Assembly: GCA_002914845.1 (NCBI GenBank)
Contig: JXTC01000229.1
Coordinates: forward strand, 278,356-342,355
Reading direction: 5' to 3'
DNA length: 64,000 bases
From: Trema orientale
Lineage: Eukaryota; Streptophyta; Magnoliopsida; Rosales; Cannabaceae
Shown here: piece by piece, positions 22,919 to 36,300 of the stretch
Layout of the letters: every line of letters begins with the position of its first letter
How positions within the stretch are numbered: position 1 is the stretch's first letter
Made by a program: the position numbers and the translations under genes
The notes under the pieces: model-generated
What the model was told of the DNA's origin: nothing
Database searches by the model: none
What the model saw: only the letters and a program-made list of their open reading frames with translations

Positions 22919-23164
22919 ATGGCGAACTACAAGAAGCCACTGGGACCCACCGGAGAGTTCTTCAGGAGGAGGGACGAGTGGAGAAAGCACCCGATGCTTT
23001 CGAATCAGTTCCGTCACGCCACTCCTGGCCTCGGAATCGCCCTCGTCGCCTTCGGAATCTACCTCGTCGGCGAGCAGGTCTACAACAAGCTCTATGCTCC
23101 TTCTTCTTCTTCCTCCTCGGCCCATTCTCACCACCACTCCTCTACTTCCGCTGCTTCTCACTGA
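22919..23164 (+). CDS. NADH dehydrogenase (complex I) B12-like subunit, NDUFB3 family
   Basis: An uninterrupted 81-aa ORF reading MANYKKPLGPTGEFFRRRDE, then WRKHPMLSNQFRHATPGLGI. The GEFFRRRDEWRKHPM block and the following hydrophobic span (about residues 35-56, ending LVGEQVYNK) are the hallmark of the plant B12/NDUFB3 subunit, an accessory single-pass protein of the mitochondrial complex I membrane arm. The tail is Ser/His-rich (residues 61-80). Length is normal for plants. The start has context AGCAGCAATGGC and no upstream in-frame ATG. A donor-like CAG|GTGATT at 23183 suggests an intron in the 3' UTR. Antisense and shifted ORFs over this gene are shadows. Confidence 0.92.
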   Translation: MANYKKPLGPTGEFFRRRDEWRKHPMLSNQFRHATPGLGIALVAFGIYLVGEQVYNKLYAPSSSSSSAHSHHHSSTSAASH

Positions 23165-26100
23165 GTTCAATAACAATTTCAGGTGATTCATGGATCTTCC
23201 CTTCTCTCTTTCCAATTTTGGTGGAATTTGGGGTTTCCCTTTGCTTACTGTTGATTTCGGTCATATGGGTCTGTTTTGATCTTGTTGTATTTGCTGATTC
23301 TGAGATTTTTTTGCACTGGATATTATCTGGCTACTTTGTCTTTTAATTGTATGTTTCTTTTTATTTTTGCGGAGTTGGGAATTGGGGTTGAAAATTTTCT
23401 GTCTTTCGAGTCTTGTATTGGAAAATTGGGGATTTTGCTCGTTATTGCAGTAACGAGGACCTGGTGTGTACGATTTTGGCCCCACTTGATCGATTCATGT
23501 CTTAATGAAAATCGAATCAATCCTTTGAGTAGCCCTTTGCATTTTTTGGGGGAGAAATCTCTGAGATAGGACCTAGCCCCCAATGTACATTAATTTTTCT
23601 CCTTCATTATTTTCCATATCTTGTCGATGTTACTGCGAAGAGATTTCGAATTTCGGAATCCTTTCGTACCTCCTTGTCATCCTAGATACAGTCGCAGCTT
23701 TTACTGGGTGAGGCCTTAACGTTGCAACCTGGTTATAAATTGGCTTTGTGGTAATGCTTGTATTTATCTGGTGAGTGGAATAGCCTTGACGGGTATCATT
23801 GCAGTGGTTATAGCATTAGCATTTTTGAAGTGGCAGCTTAATTGGGGTGGTCCATGTGATATGAGGTTAAATACATTACATGAACTTCTGATTCTTTTAT
23901 TAAAATTCAACAATGTCTATTGACTATGACAACGATTTTGGAAAACATTAATGTTTTTGGCTTGTGTTGCTTCTCGTACATCTATTTGAAATACATATAT
24001 TCTGTTTAGTTTAGCCTTGGGTTAGTGCTGTGGTTGTTGTATGAGTATATATTAATGAACATCATTTGGATCCTATTACCAATGTTATCGCATGTTTGAA
24101 GGCCATTCACTGATTGATGCTAAATGGTATGTTTCTATGACTTTGTGGCTCTAGTCTTAAGACTTGATTAATATGCTTCTTAAACTGGCTTTTTGCTGAT
24201 ATGCTTAATTTTTGAAGTTTTTATTTGGAAAAGAAATGAGAGAAGTGCTATTGTAACACAAGATATAGTTCTCATATGAGGTGGAAATTTTTTTTTTCAA
24301 GAAATTGTGTATTTTGAATAATTGCTTCCATTATTTGCTAAGTTTACATAGACATGATCGATGGAGAGGTTAGTTGACGTCTCTTATCTTAAGTGATGAA
24401 ACCAAATCTTATGCATGTAGGGGAAGGAGGTCCTTTTGTTAAATGGTTACCTTACTATTGGCTGGTTTAGATGTCTTGATAACCATCAAATTGTACAAGA
24501 ATTAGGCTCTGTCCAAATTAAAGCATTTTTGAGGAGAGATGAGCTTGTGGCTGTTGTAGTAGAAAATTTAGATAGTGATATATGATTGTTTGAATTTGTT
24601 TTGGTCTATATGAGATGAAATGTGCAGATTTTGTATCTCATTTAAATTGTTATTAAAGGAGGTTTGATGCATGCATGTTCTTGACAAATTTGAAGGGTTA
24701 TTGTCATGGATGGAGTCATTTTTTTGAAGAAAAAGTCGAATTGTTGTTTAACCTCGTCTTTAGTATCGTTTTTTTTTAATTTTTTACAGATAACTATAAA
24801 CTAGTGGAATTGTATAGATTGAATGCTCTGAATACTTTTCTGCTAGGAAATAAAATAAATTAAATGGCATTTAAATTTGCATTAGACCTCTAGAATTATT
24901 TTTTGTACTTATTGATTTAATAAATTTTTTATTTGGTTTTTGTTTCTGATCCACATCTTTTTCTAGTTGATGAATTTATGCTAATGAAAGATGATTGGCT
25001 GGTTTCACCCTTTGAATGAATTGGAATCTTGTAGTTTGGGAGCATTTTTATTGTATGTGAAAGTAATGGTTATTGTCTTATTGAATGAACTGAATTTGTA
25101 TCTTTCACTACGGTGCAAAGATGATAGAAGAAAGTACTCCCCCATTAAAATGAAAATTGTGCATTTGAATTTGACTATCTATTCTGTGATGTTGTGGGCT
25201 CATGAGTTATGACTTGTGCTGCACAAGTAATTTTCATTGTAGACATGTACTTGTGTGTATTGGTGTAATTTCCATTGGTCACAAGTACATGTCTGAATTT
25301 GTATTTTGAGATTAGTCACTGCAAAGATGGACGATTTATATTATTCATCTGCAAGTTTGTTTAGTTTTCCTGCTCAGATTGTGCTATTGACTTTGGCTTA
25401 GATGCCTGTGATGGGGCTTATGACTTGTGGGGCACAAATAATCTTCATTGTATACATATACATGTGTGTATTGTACTTTGAGATTAGTCACTGCAAAGAT
25501 GGAGGATTCATATTATCCATCAGGAAGTTTGTTAAGTTTCCCTGCTGAAAAATTTAGAACTTTTGTGTGCACAATCATGCAGACATTTTGTGATCGGATC
25601 ATGACCAAGCTGGTGATTGCAAAACATTTGCCTTCTCTCTTCAGCCTTTTGATACCCCCACCCCCTCCTCCTTTATGTGGGTCCTTATGAAGTTTTTAAT
25701 TCTGTTTTATTTTATTTTATTTGTTTTGACAAATGTCTAATATTGCAGCCAGATGCGTGTGGAAGGTTGAATCATGGACTTATCATTTTCAGTGCCCTTC
25801 TTCTGGTTTGGTCTTTTAGTAATAAGCTTCTCATTCACAATGCACTTGAAAAACTCGAAGCTTGTGAATTTTATAAACTATAGATTTATTATGTTTTTGC
25901 TACTATTATCCTGTGTACTTTTGGCTGCTCAAGTTGTCGCAATCTGTAAAGGACCATGGTGTTAGTTTCTTTGTTTTCAGATATTTTTTATTGATTTTGG
26001 CTGTGCCTCCTCGTATCTCATTATATAGATTTATGCTTTTATTTTGATCAAACTGCTATATCAGTAAAAGATCTGTGGGGTTAGGTTTAGTACTTGAATG

Positions 26101-26500
26101 ATGGTTCCTCTTGCTCTCGGCACAGAAGAGCCTACGTAGAGGGGATTATTTCATTTTGGAGCGTAAATGCAGAATATAGGAGTCTATGTTAAGTTCCATT
26201 CTGGAACAACGTATGGATTTGAATGTCAATCCTTTTTAGTAGCCATTAATTGCTTTGATTTTTATGTATCATTCAAAACTGAGAACAGTTTTCGTTTTAC
26301 GCATGAAACTCTTGTTGCTTTTCGCTTTGTCCTCTAGATCCTGTTTACGCGAGTATCAAACTAAGGTTTAATTGGTTTCTGCAACCGTAACCATTTAGAA
26401 GAAGATTTACGTAAGCACTTGTCAGAATCCATTGTGTAAGGCAATTTTTTCAGAAGAATTCTCCGTTCACTTGATGGATTGATACCTCCTCGTAATAAAG
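23165..26500 (+). other. Probable 3' UTR with long intron(s) of the complex I subunit gene
   Basis: No coding gene is supported. A donor at 23183 (AG|GTGATT) could pair with an acceptor TATTGCAG ending at 25748, giving a 2.6 kb intron. AATAAA at about 26494 is a candidate poly(A) signal. The ORFs of 60-80 codons in this region have no family resemblance. Confidence 0.35.
25205..25560 (+). repeat. Diverged tandem duplication
   Basis: Two copies starting at GACTTGTGCTGCACAAGTAA (25211) and GACTTGTGGGGCACAAATAA (25422) share GAGATTAGTCACTGCAAAGA (about 25309 and 25481) and the following TTATTCATCTGCAAG-like block. Confidence 0.75.
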
Positions 26501-26854
26501 TGACCGTTCTGTAGTGGCTTTTTCCCATTATGACTGTCAAAACTCAATAGACGTCAATTAGAAAGGCAATGATTTGGATGGACTCGATGGAGCCTCTCAG
26601 AACTCTTTGGTTCTGTTTTTCCATATTGAATGCTTCTCTGCTTCTTGTTAACGCTCTGGACATGCACATGGGCAGTGTCTTGCAAAGTCTACTAGGAATT
26701 TCGAATTTGGACTTGGGTTGGAGTACTTCCGTCAAAATTATTTTTTTATTGCTATTTTTCATTATTAGTTGTTTGGGTGGCTTTATTTTCACTTTTTTTT
26801 TTCTCTCTCCTCATCTCATTCCTAATTAGATCCCTCATAGAATTTTAAAATTTA

Positions 26855-27209
26855 CCCCGTTTGGTTCGCCTATTTGAATGTGTGTATTTGAATAGAAATT
26901 GTGGCATGTGTTATAATTGGAATGGTAGACATTTGAATGGAAAAAATAATGGAATGTGTTGTAATTAGAATGGGAGCATTAGAATGGACCATTTAAAAAT
27001 ACCTCCCCCCTTCCATTCTCATTCAAGATACAAAAAAACCATTCCAATGGTTAATTTTTCAGATGGACTATTTGAATAGAAAAATTGAATTGTTGAAACA
27101 AACACACATTCTAAAAGATCATTTGAATGGAAAAACTGAATTGTTGAAACAAACACACATTCAAATAGATTTTCCATTCCAATGGAATGGAATGGTTGAA
27201 ACAAACGGG
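26855..27209. mobile_element. CCCGTTTGGTTC-type MITE, copy 1
   Basis: The left end CCCCGTTTGGTTCGCC and right end GGTTGAAACAAACGGG are inverted repeats; the interior is rich in ATTTGAATGGAA words. It matches 29293-29652 closely and 41353-41824 more loosely. About 355 bp, non-coding; superfamily (hAT-like) is inference. It contains an internal doubling of TGAATTGTTGAAACAAACAC. Confidence 0.75.
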
Positions 27210-29292
27210 TTTCTTTTCACACACTTTTTAAATTCCTTTTGAGAAATTTAGGTGGATGACCAAAATTTTAAATTTGATTAAGTAGATGTCCACTTTTAAA
27301 ATTTTATAGCTAAATGTCTAGGTATATATATTTTTACACTTGGTAGATATCAATTTTAGTTACTGTATTGAAATGCACTGGGTATATAATTTTTTATACT
27401 TGGTATATAAAATTTTACACTTGGTATATATGCATATATACTGGACATTTTACTATAACATTTGATAAAGGGACATTTACTGAAATTGGGCCCAAAATTT
27501 GGTCATATTTCTATAAGCCCCATTTCTTTTCACACATTTTTTAAATTTTGATAAAGTACAAAATTGCCCAGCAGTAAATATTTATGTAAACATTTTTTTT
27601 CCCACCCTTCTAATGCTTTACTATTTATTATTTTCTCCTTGTCTTCTTCTCCATTTTCATTGTCTTCTTCAAGATTTTGATGTATGTTTCTATAGTTGGT
27701 AAATATTGAAAAAAAATACAATGTGTAATGTGTGTGTGTGTGAGTGTTTTTTTTTTTTTTTTTTTTGGTTCAAAAACGTAAATAAAAGGAAAAGAAAAAT
27801 ATATTGGTAAGAACAATATTAAAATTAAAAAAAATTACCTTATTAAAATGGAATCAGTGGTATAATCAAAGTCTTAAATATTGACAATTTGTCCATCCAT
27901 GATTGTGAAAAATCAAATTGTTGATTTCTTAAATTGATGGCTTGATTTTGTAAGAGTGCTATATTGTGTATGTTTGAGGGGTGAGCTAATTAGACATGAG
28001 ATTTTTGTGTATTGTTTATATAAGGAAATTTTTGTCAATTTATTCATAGTTTAGGGATCAATAAAATCATTTATAAAATCATTTATTATAAATTTTATGA
28101 TGGTAGTCAGAATATTGTGACCGATTGTAAATTTTTTAAGAGAAAATCAAGTATATTTACACACTATATAGAGGACTTACAGTCCACTTGGCCTGGTCGT
28201 ACCCGTATGTGATGGTCCTTGTTGCTCTAACTCATTGACATCAGTGTACAAAGCTACCTTAAAGTAGAAAGATATCCTTCTGGCCCTGACACCATATTTA
28301 TAAGTCAGTTCCTGTTTTAATGGAGAAGAAAGAATATGAACTTTCTACTTGCTTTGATGTAGGTCATGCCTACATATGCATATCTATGTGCTTAATGCAC
28401 GTCTCTATATGTAGTTGATAAAGTTGGAAAACAACGACATTGTCTTCTTTATTCTTCATCCTTATTCTCCTACTAAAATAAAACCTATATCGCTGCCTTT
28501 ATGGAAATTTTCGTTACATATGCTTTCAGGTATTAGGAAAATTAAAAAAAAAAAAAGGTAAGTAGTTTGAACTGATTCAATGAGTTGTACGTAAGTTGCA
28601 AAAGTTATCTTAATATCTTTAGAGGACTAGTTTATCTTACTATTCAAATTTATGGGTGCATGGTGATGGGGTGGGACTTGAACCATGTGATCATGTCTGT
28701 GTAAAAATATGACAAGTCAATCTTATCCACATACTCATAGCCATAGGAGGACCACGTTTGGAACGAGTCCTCCTAGTTAGCTAGCTGTACTGGAACTGGA
28801 GGCTCCATAGCATCTAGGGATGGAAAATTTCCACTTGCAGATGGGTCCCCTAACTATCCCTAATATGTTGGGATTGGGGAAATCCAGAGATGGAGAGATA
28901 GGCAGATAGGGAGTGCATGGTATCACTGTCCTATACCACTCTCTCCCCCGTATCTCACCTTGAGAGTTGACTTTGACTGCTAAGTGTGGATTAATGTTTC
29001 TATGAAGGGTAATCGAGATATTAGTGTTTGAACTGTTTACAGATTTAGAATTTGGTTCTCATTTTATTTTATTTTATTTTTTGCCAATTTAATCTTTGAA
29101 TTGATTAATATATATATATATATATATATAACAATTTAAGTCCAAATTACTACAGTTCCGAGGAAAAAGTAAAAAGAAAAAGGTACAAAATACTAAAATC
29201 CATTAAATTCTTGGTACAACCCAACTTGTGTACATTACACGTGTGATTTTCGGGAAGTAAAGACAAACAAAATAAAATTAAACAAAAATTTT
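27210..29292. other. Intergenic
   Basis: No gene seen. Holds TTGGTATATA-type local repeats (27330-27440), poly-T and GT tracts (27728-27766), and a TA microsatellite (29108-29130). ORFs are unconvincing. Confidence 0.5.
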
Positions 29293-29652
29293 GGGCCCGT
29301 TTGGTTCGCCTATTTGAATGTGTGTATTTGAATGGAAATTGTGGAATGTGTTATAATTAGAATGGGAGACATTTGAATGGAAAAAATAGTGGAATGTGTT
29401 GTAATTAGAATGGGAGCATTGGAATGGACCATTCAAAAACACCTCCCCTCCTCCATTCTCATTCAAGACACAAAAAGACCATTCCAATGGTTAACTTTTT
29501 GGATGGACCATTTGAATGGAAAAACTGAATTGTTGAAATAAACACACATTCTAAAAGATCATTTGAATGGAAAAACTAAATTGTTGAAACAAACATACAT
29601 TCAAATAGATTTTCCATTCCAATGGAATGGAATGGTTGAAACAAACGGGGCC
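29293..29652. mobile_element. CCCGTTTGGTTC-type MITE, copy 2
   Basis: GGGCCCGTTTGGTTCGCC at the left and GTTGAAACAAACGGGGCC at the right form terminal inverted repeats. The interior differs from copy 1 at only scattered positions, suggesting recent activity. Confidence 0.75.
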
Positions 29653-32458
29653 AAATGTTTCTCCATTCTCTCTTCCTTCCTCCCTCAGTCCCCACACCGT
29701 TTCATATTTCCTCTTCCTCCCTAGTCTCTATGTTGGAACTTTTGGTGCTTTAAGCAGTTACGATGATCTTATATTCGAAAAAGATATTTTGTTTGTTCTG
29801 ATTAATTATATGCAAATGGATAAAAAAACTTATAGTACTACAAAGAAATATACATGTGAAGTTGTTGAAAACTTGGAGACATAATTCTCTATTAAGTCTT
29901 AAAACACACAATCGATTAATAGAGCTAAACACTCTCTCTGGACTAGGTTGTAGTAATGTGTTTCAATTAGGCATTGATGGATCTTGGATCATCAAAGTGT
30001 TGACTTCATACAAAAACACTGGTGTTTGTTAGACACATTGATCTTGACTAAGTGAGTCATTGTTTAAGTGAGAAAACTTGTACTAGAACCATAATTTCAT
30101 GGGTAAGCAATTAAATTATGTCTATTTTAATCCAGAGTGAAAAATGAATTCATATTTGTAACATGTATTTATTTGAGATGTTAAATATGCGATCAAATTT
30201 CGTGATCTATACTTCATCCTAAACACACAGAATTCTATGAATATAGATATTGAGTTCGGGACTTTCTTAAAAAAATATTTTAATAGAAGAATATCTTATA
30301 AAAGTTCATCTAAACACTCTAAAGTACTTTTGGGACCTAAAAAATTTTTAGAAGTCATGCCAAACATGTCTTATATTATTCTATAATTTTTTGATAAGTA
30401 CTTGGATAATCGATCTTTGATAAACAATTCAATAGATTGCTTTCTCGATTAAAGACTTTATTTGTGACTAATCTTGCAAGTATTAGATAGTCATATTATC
30501 AGTTAGACGTAAAATATGGGATAGGGAAATAAGCTATGATTGTAGGGGCAAAATATTAATTTCATGTAACTCTAATGATTGATATCTCATAAGGATACAT
30601 ATATATAAATAATTACAATTGTTTTAAACTTATTTATTTTAATTTTTTGTAATATAAATAAATCCACAAGTGTAATATTGATCCTTTGCTGAGTGTGCCC
30701 AATTATTGGGTGTGATGTAGATTGGCTCAGGGTTTCCCATAAAAGGGTTATGGGAAACCTTATGGTACCTCACGTATAGCAATATCTCAGCACACCAGTT
30801 CGACGATTGTCTCACTCTAAATTCTCTCAGTAAAATTGTTAAAAAGTGTAAGTACAAAAGTGACACTAAGAGGGAAATAAAACAAGAAAGAACTACACAT
30901 AGAGAAGTTATCTTTGTGAATTGCAGCAGCTATAGGAATCTAGGGAGAAAGAAAAATTCTAACATCAAAAACAGTTAATCTTCTATTTAAAAACACAAAT
31001 TTTTCTCTATTAGTACTCCAATTATCTAACTGCTTACCATTATGAAGTTGGTTCCAAATTGCTTGAGTATTTTACAAAATCCTTTTTTTTTTCCTATTTT
31101 TTTTGTTCCTATTTGAGCAACACAAAACTCCAAGAAAACTACCCTCTAAAAGTGTGGAAGTAGTTATAAAGTATGTATCCCAACTTTTGTTTCCTTTCTA
31201 ATGTGTCACTAAAAGCATAAGCAAATATTAAATAAGCATATGTTTGGATATTTTACGAATCTTATTATTTTATTTTATTATTATTATTATTATTTTTGTG
31301 TATTTGAACAACACAAAACTCCAATAGGCACCAATATGGTAGGGGGTTTATTGTATATACCATGTTCTCTCACTCTGAATAGGAGGGAATATTATTTAAA
31401 AAAAAACAAAATAAAAAATGAATTGAAAATTACAAAACAGGGAACCAACGCGTAGCCGTCACAACTTATTCCCAATAAGCTTAGCCAGACCAAACTGCCA
31501 AAAAATCAGTAGTTAATAATTCTATCAGCTATTAAATACAGCCACCTTTCCCAACGCGCGTACTTTTATTCCGTTAATTCGTTTATATTATTCTTAATTC
31601 AACTTATATGTTTAAATGTTAAACCCTCTAATCATGTGATTGTACATGGAAGGAATTAAGAAGGTGCATTAATAATTTTAACTTATTATTAATTTCAACT
31701 TATCAAAAAAAAAAAAAATCAACTTAGAGAAAGTAGAAAGGCCTAATGGAATAGGTGGAAAAAAAGGGTGAAATTTGGTTAAATTGTAGATACTTAAATA
31801 CTTAAAAATTTCGCACAAGTATTGTGAATCATCTATGGAGAAAACTGAAAAAACAAATACTTGAGATGTGACATTTCTGTAATTTTAATCATATTTTTTG
31901 TTTTGTGCAAAATTATACCTACACATTTTAAATTTTTACAAATTTGTACATTTATGTAAAAAAAAATTAGGTGATTTTTTATAACTGTTTTAAGTTATTT
32001 TTAATAAATACTTTACATTAGTCAGTAGAAGTAAGATACTTTGAATTCATATTTCATGTTTATTAAGAAATTTGTTTGTCAATTTATACGCAAAATGTAT
32101 AAATTTATAGACATTTAAAATATGGAGGTATAATTTTATATAAGTCAAAAGACATGATTAAACTTGCAGAACAGCTATACTTCAGGATATTTTTTTTTCA
32201 GATAACTCATCATCTATGTGACGCTTATAGACCACATTAATTTTTTTTTTTTTTGGTGAATAAAAGATTGCAACATTATTTTTGTGCATCATATTTGATA
32301 GTTAGACAATACTCCTAAACACATTACATGCTAAGCTAATCAATGTCAATTGGAGTTTTAATCATAATAATTGTCAACTGCTAAGCTAGATTCGTCTATT
32401 TATTTTTGAAGCCACCACTAGGTTTAATTGTTGCCACAATCTCATAAAAAATAGAAGG
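29653..32458. other. Intergenic
   Basis: Nothing gene-like. Contains a repeated GAGCAACACAAAACTCCAA/GAACAACACAAAACTCCAA pair (31115 and 31306) and a TTA microsatellite (31263-31294). Confidence 0.5.
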
Positions 32459-33720
32459 GGCTAGTTTGGTTAAGCTTTTCAATAATCTAAAAGTACTTAT
32501 TTGATAATTAGTGTTTGGTAAAAACTCAAAAAACAGATTTTTTAAGAATTTTTGATAAAGCCACAACTAAAAGCCAAAGTTGGCAAAAAAGAGCTTCAGA
32601 GTTCAGCTTGTGCAAGAATTTGTTTGGCATTTAATGAAAATTTTAATATATCAAAAATATCCCTAAATAATTAGAGAAATAACAACAACTATCCCTTCTT
32701 TTATTGGGCGAGTTCTCCATCCTCAAACCAGAAATACCAATAGTTTAGTTTGAGATCTCATACTTATGCGTTAAGCAATATCAGAAATACATGCCTTTAT
32801 TCTATTTTTAGTTAAAGTTATTTTTTTATCCACCCAGTTCTCACACCCAACATCATCCACGTCGTCCCCAATACCTTTCCAAATGTCGGCTGCTCAGTCT
32901 GACTAATCTCTTCCGCTACTCCTCCCAACAATCCCTCCTCTTCTTTCGCCTCTGCCGCCTTCCTCTCCTTTGTAGCCTTCTTTAATGGCCTTTTTTTATT
33001 TGGTGGGGGGAGAGAGAGAGAGAGAGATGCAGTGATTAATGGTGAGAGAGTGAACTGACATCTGTATAGAGTTTGAGAGAGAGAGAGAGAGAGAGGGAGA
33101 GAGACCGGACTCTTATAATCTGTATGGAACTAGTTTGGTTGATTGGGCCGAACTCGGCTGTGGTTGTGCCAAAGCCTATAAAGATACTTTCATTTGGACT
33201 AGAAATCTTTGAGGCCCAATACTAATCCAAACTCTCTTTTTTTTTTTTTAGTTAAAGTTATTTTTAGTTGAAAATATTAATATTATCCATTTTATCTCCA
33301 ATATTTAAAAAAAGTTAATGAAAAAGTTATTAATCTTTATGTTATTCTCAAAAATTTATTTATTGAAACTTATGTTGGATGATGAGTAATAAATTTATTA
33401 TATGCTTAATGTATGTAATTTTTTTTTTTTTTTAAAAGTCTATTAAAATATTTATAAAAATATTTTGTAAAAAGTCTATTATTTTTAATAAGCTCTTTGC
33501 AAAATATGCATAATTGTATAAAATGTCTATTTTGGTGATTCTATATTTCTACAGCAGTTCAATAATACATTTACCAAATATTCTAATACAGCTTTTTCCA
33601 GTCACAACATTTTTCAATTGCAGTTTACTAAACACTCAGCTGCTTTACGCTATAATGGATTTTCCCTTCAGCACAACTAAAAGTGTTTCTTTTAAAATCT
33701 ACAGCTCTACCAAACTGGCC
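32459..33720. mobile_element. TIR element with possible captured coding fragment
   Basis: The left end GGCTAGTTTGGTTAAGCTTT and the reverse complement of the right end GGCCAGTTTGGTAGAGCTGT are similar over about 20 bp, defining a 1.26 kb unit. Inside are GA microsatellites (33011-33030, 33072-33098) and an unusually GC-rich block (32830-32995) with a coding look on the minus strand (see findings). No transposase is seen and no target duplication is evident. Confidence 0.5.
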
Positions 33721-35520
33721 TAAGCAAACAAAGAAAGTTATATGAAGGAGCTACAACTTTTCCTCTTTTCTCTCCGAATAAAACACTACTTTTAATTGAA
33801 TAATACTGGTGATCTCAAATTTTATTCTAATTTTTTAATACAAATTTATATGGTATATGACATATCACCATCACATATCATTTATGTTAGTAATAAAATT
33901 TTGAGGTAATAATTAGGATCTTTAACATTATCTTTTTTCGAATATTAAGAAACTAAGTATTTTTAAACAGAAAAATATGGAATTGTCGATTAAAAAGAAT
34001 TAAACAATTTCTAAACATAAAACGTGCAAGTGTCGGTGTCAAAAATTAGAAGGAAAAAAGAAGAGAGAGAGAGAGAGAGAGAGAGATTGAAGGAGAGCAT
34101 ACAAAGTCTTACACGGACCACAATGTTGGATTTAAATGATAGTTTTTAACTCACTGAAAAAGGTGTGGCTTAGCGGATAGCATATAAAGTCTTTACACTG
34201 ACCACAATGTTGGATTGAAATGATAGTTTTTAACTCACTGAAAAAGGTGTGGCTTAGCTTCTTCATTATCTAGTGTCAACACTGGCCAAAAGGCAAGGAT
34301 CGCCATCATATATGTCTCCAACAATCCCCACCATATAGTAACTATAATATCCTTCGCTTCACAAAATATTTGTATGACTTTCTGTAACGTTAGATGTACT
34401 AATTTTTTGTATTCTTGCCTCAAGTGATTTGTCAAAGTTTATTATTCACGTTTATTTTTAAACCAGATACCAAACTATTTAAGCCATAAATCATGATACT
34501 TTCTGTGGATAAAGAAATGATACACAATTTTATGTAAAAAATTTGATGCGGAAGTTGACAATGTAATGTCCCACGTCTTCTGGGCAGCACAAAAATTAGG
34601 GCTTTTTATAAGGAATGATGCTCTTAATTTATGAAGAAGAGTCTTTAAAAAAAAAACGATCAAATAAAGCAGGTACAGATAAATGGTATTAAAGCAAATA
34701 TCAATAAAAAGTGTGTATCTTTTAAAAGATACTTAGAGAGATTGTGTCGTCAAGGATGTTATTTCCTACCCTATCTCTGTCTTTAATGTCTTATATCCTT
34801 TGAGGATGCGAGTTATTTGGGCGTTGAAAAGAAGAATGCCCTTAACTTATATAGGCGCATTTTGGTGAACCGTGATAATTTTCTAAAATTAGACAATATC
34901 TAAGCAGGTTGTCTCAGGCAAATAAAATAATAGTAAAAACCAAATATCTTTTCAAAGTGTATTTAAAAAACGCATTCAAATTGTTTATTAAAAACGTGGC
35001 CAGATGTTTATTGTTCAACCGAATGGTGGTGTCGTTTTCGTTGTGCATGTCCCACATACACATAGGTCCCATAGAGAGAATAAAGAAAAGTAATAAAGTG
35101 ATGAGACTGGGAATGAATCATCTCATTTGTATCTTTTACTTTTTCTAGCACATATATCTTGATTTTCAAGCAAGACATCCGACCGTCTACACCAATTGGA
35201 TTAGGAAATAAAGAAATGAAAAACAAAACTACAATTAAAAAATGCCTAATCTTTTGCCAAAGTCAGTACACAAGCCAGTTAATAAACAAGTAAACAAAAC
35301 TACAATTAAAAAATGCCTAATCTTTTGCCAAAGTCAGTACACAAGCCAGTTAATAAACAAGTTTGATGAGCAGGTCCATATACTGTACCACGTTATTCTA
35401 ATGTCATCTCATTAAGACCGAAAGATAAATTTTTCTACTGTTTATGGTTGTGGGTACCACAATTTGTAGAAGATTGTTATTGGTGCTTAGTATTAGAGGA
35501 AGGCTTGACCTTATATAAAA
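33721..35520. other. Intergenic with two tandem duplications
   Basis: About 34098-34258 holds two copies of a roughly 87-bp unit (each containing ACCACAATGTTGGATT and ACTCACTGAAAAAGGTGTGG). About 35224-35361 holds two near-perfect copies of a 71-bp unit (AAACAAAACTACAATTAAAA through CAGTTAATAAACAAG). A GA microsatellite is at 34064-34085. No gene supported. Confidence 0.7.
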
Positions 35521-36240
35521 CTAGTCGTTATACCGCACTTTGTGCAAGTTGTATTAATATTGCATACATTAAGCTTAATGTATAGTTAAGTTCAATGTAT
35601 TTCAACATTAAAAAATATATTTATCTCTATATTTATTTTGATGAGACGAATGTAGCACAACTATTTGGTCAATGAATTAAATTTATTATAAGCTATCATT
35701 AATATTAAATTAAATACAACATTATATAATATATGTATATATTACAACCAATCATAGCAAAGAAAAATAATGATAGGACCAATCATATCATGAAAAAATT
35801 AGGATTTTTCTAAAAATTTTAAAAATAGAATAATGATCAAAGATATAGTTAGGTTCAATGTATTTCAACATCAAAAAATATATTTATATCTTTATTTATT
35901 TTGATGAGATGAATGTAACACTCGATGAACTAAATTTAATATAAGTAATCATTAATATTAAATTAAATATAATATTTTATAAAGCATTAAATTATGTTTT
36001 TATCTCTCTCTATATTTATTTTGATGAGAAGAATGTAACACAATCATTTGTTCGATTCGATGAACTAAATTTATTATAAGATATCATTAATATTAAATTA
36101 AATACAATATTATATAATACATGTATATATTACAACCAATCATAGCAAAGAAAAATAATGATAGGACCAATCATATCATGAAAAAATTAAGATTTTTCTA
36201 AAAATTTTAAAATAAAATAGTGATTAAAGAAACTATCAGA
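35521..36240 (-). mobile_element. Non-autonomous Helitron, copy B (composite)
   Basis: On the minus strand it starts TCTGATAGTTTC (36240) and ends with hairpin GCAC-AAA-GTGC, GGTATAACGA and CTAG (35524-35521), followed by T. It is the same family as 8719-9157. The body is partly doubled: blocks such as TATATTACAACCAATCATAG (about 35740 and 36127) occur twice, so two units share one 3' terminus. It encodes no protein. Confidence 0.75.
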
Positions 36241-36256
36241 GTTTTGAGCTTCAGGC

Positions 36257-36257
<1 letters not shown>

Positions 36258-36299
<42 letters not shown>
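36258..36299. repeat. TA microsatellite
   Basis: About twenty uninterrupted TA units next to the Helitron 5' end. Confidence 0.95.

Positions 36300-36300
<1 letters not shown>

Noticed and set aside
22775-23215. 146-codon minus-strand ORF over the complex I subunit gene
   Set aside because: It is the antisense of a conserved coding exon and its GC-rich leader; the peptide has no recognisable features.
28640-28745. Possible second SINE or tRNA (GGTTCAAGTCCC on the minus strand)
   Set aside because: A B-box-like word is present but no matching A box, tail or flanking duplication could be found.
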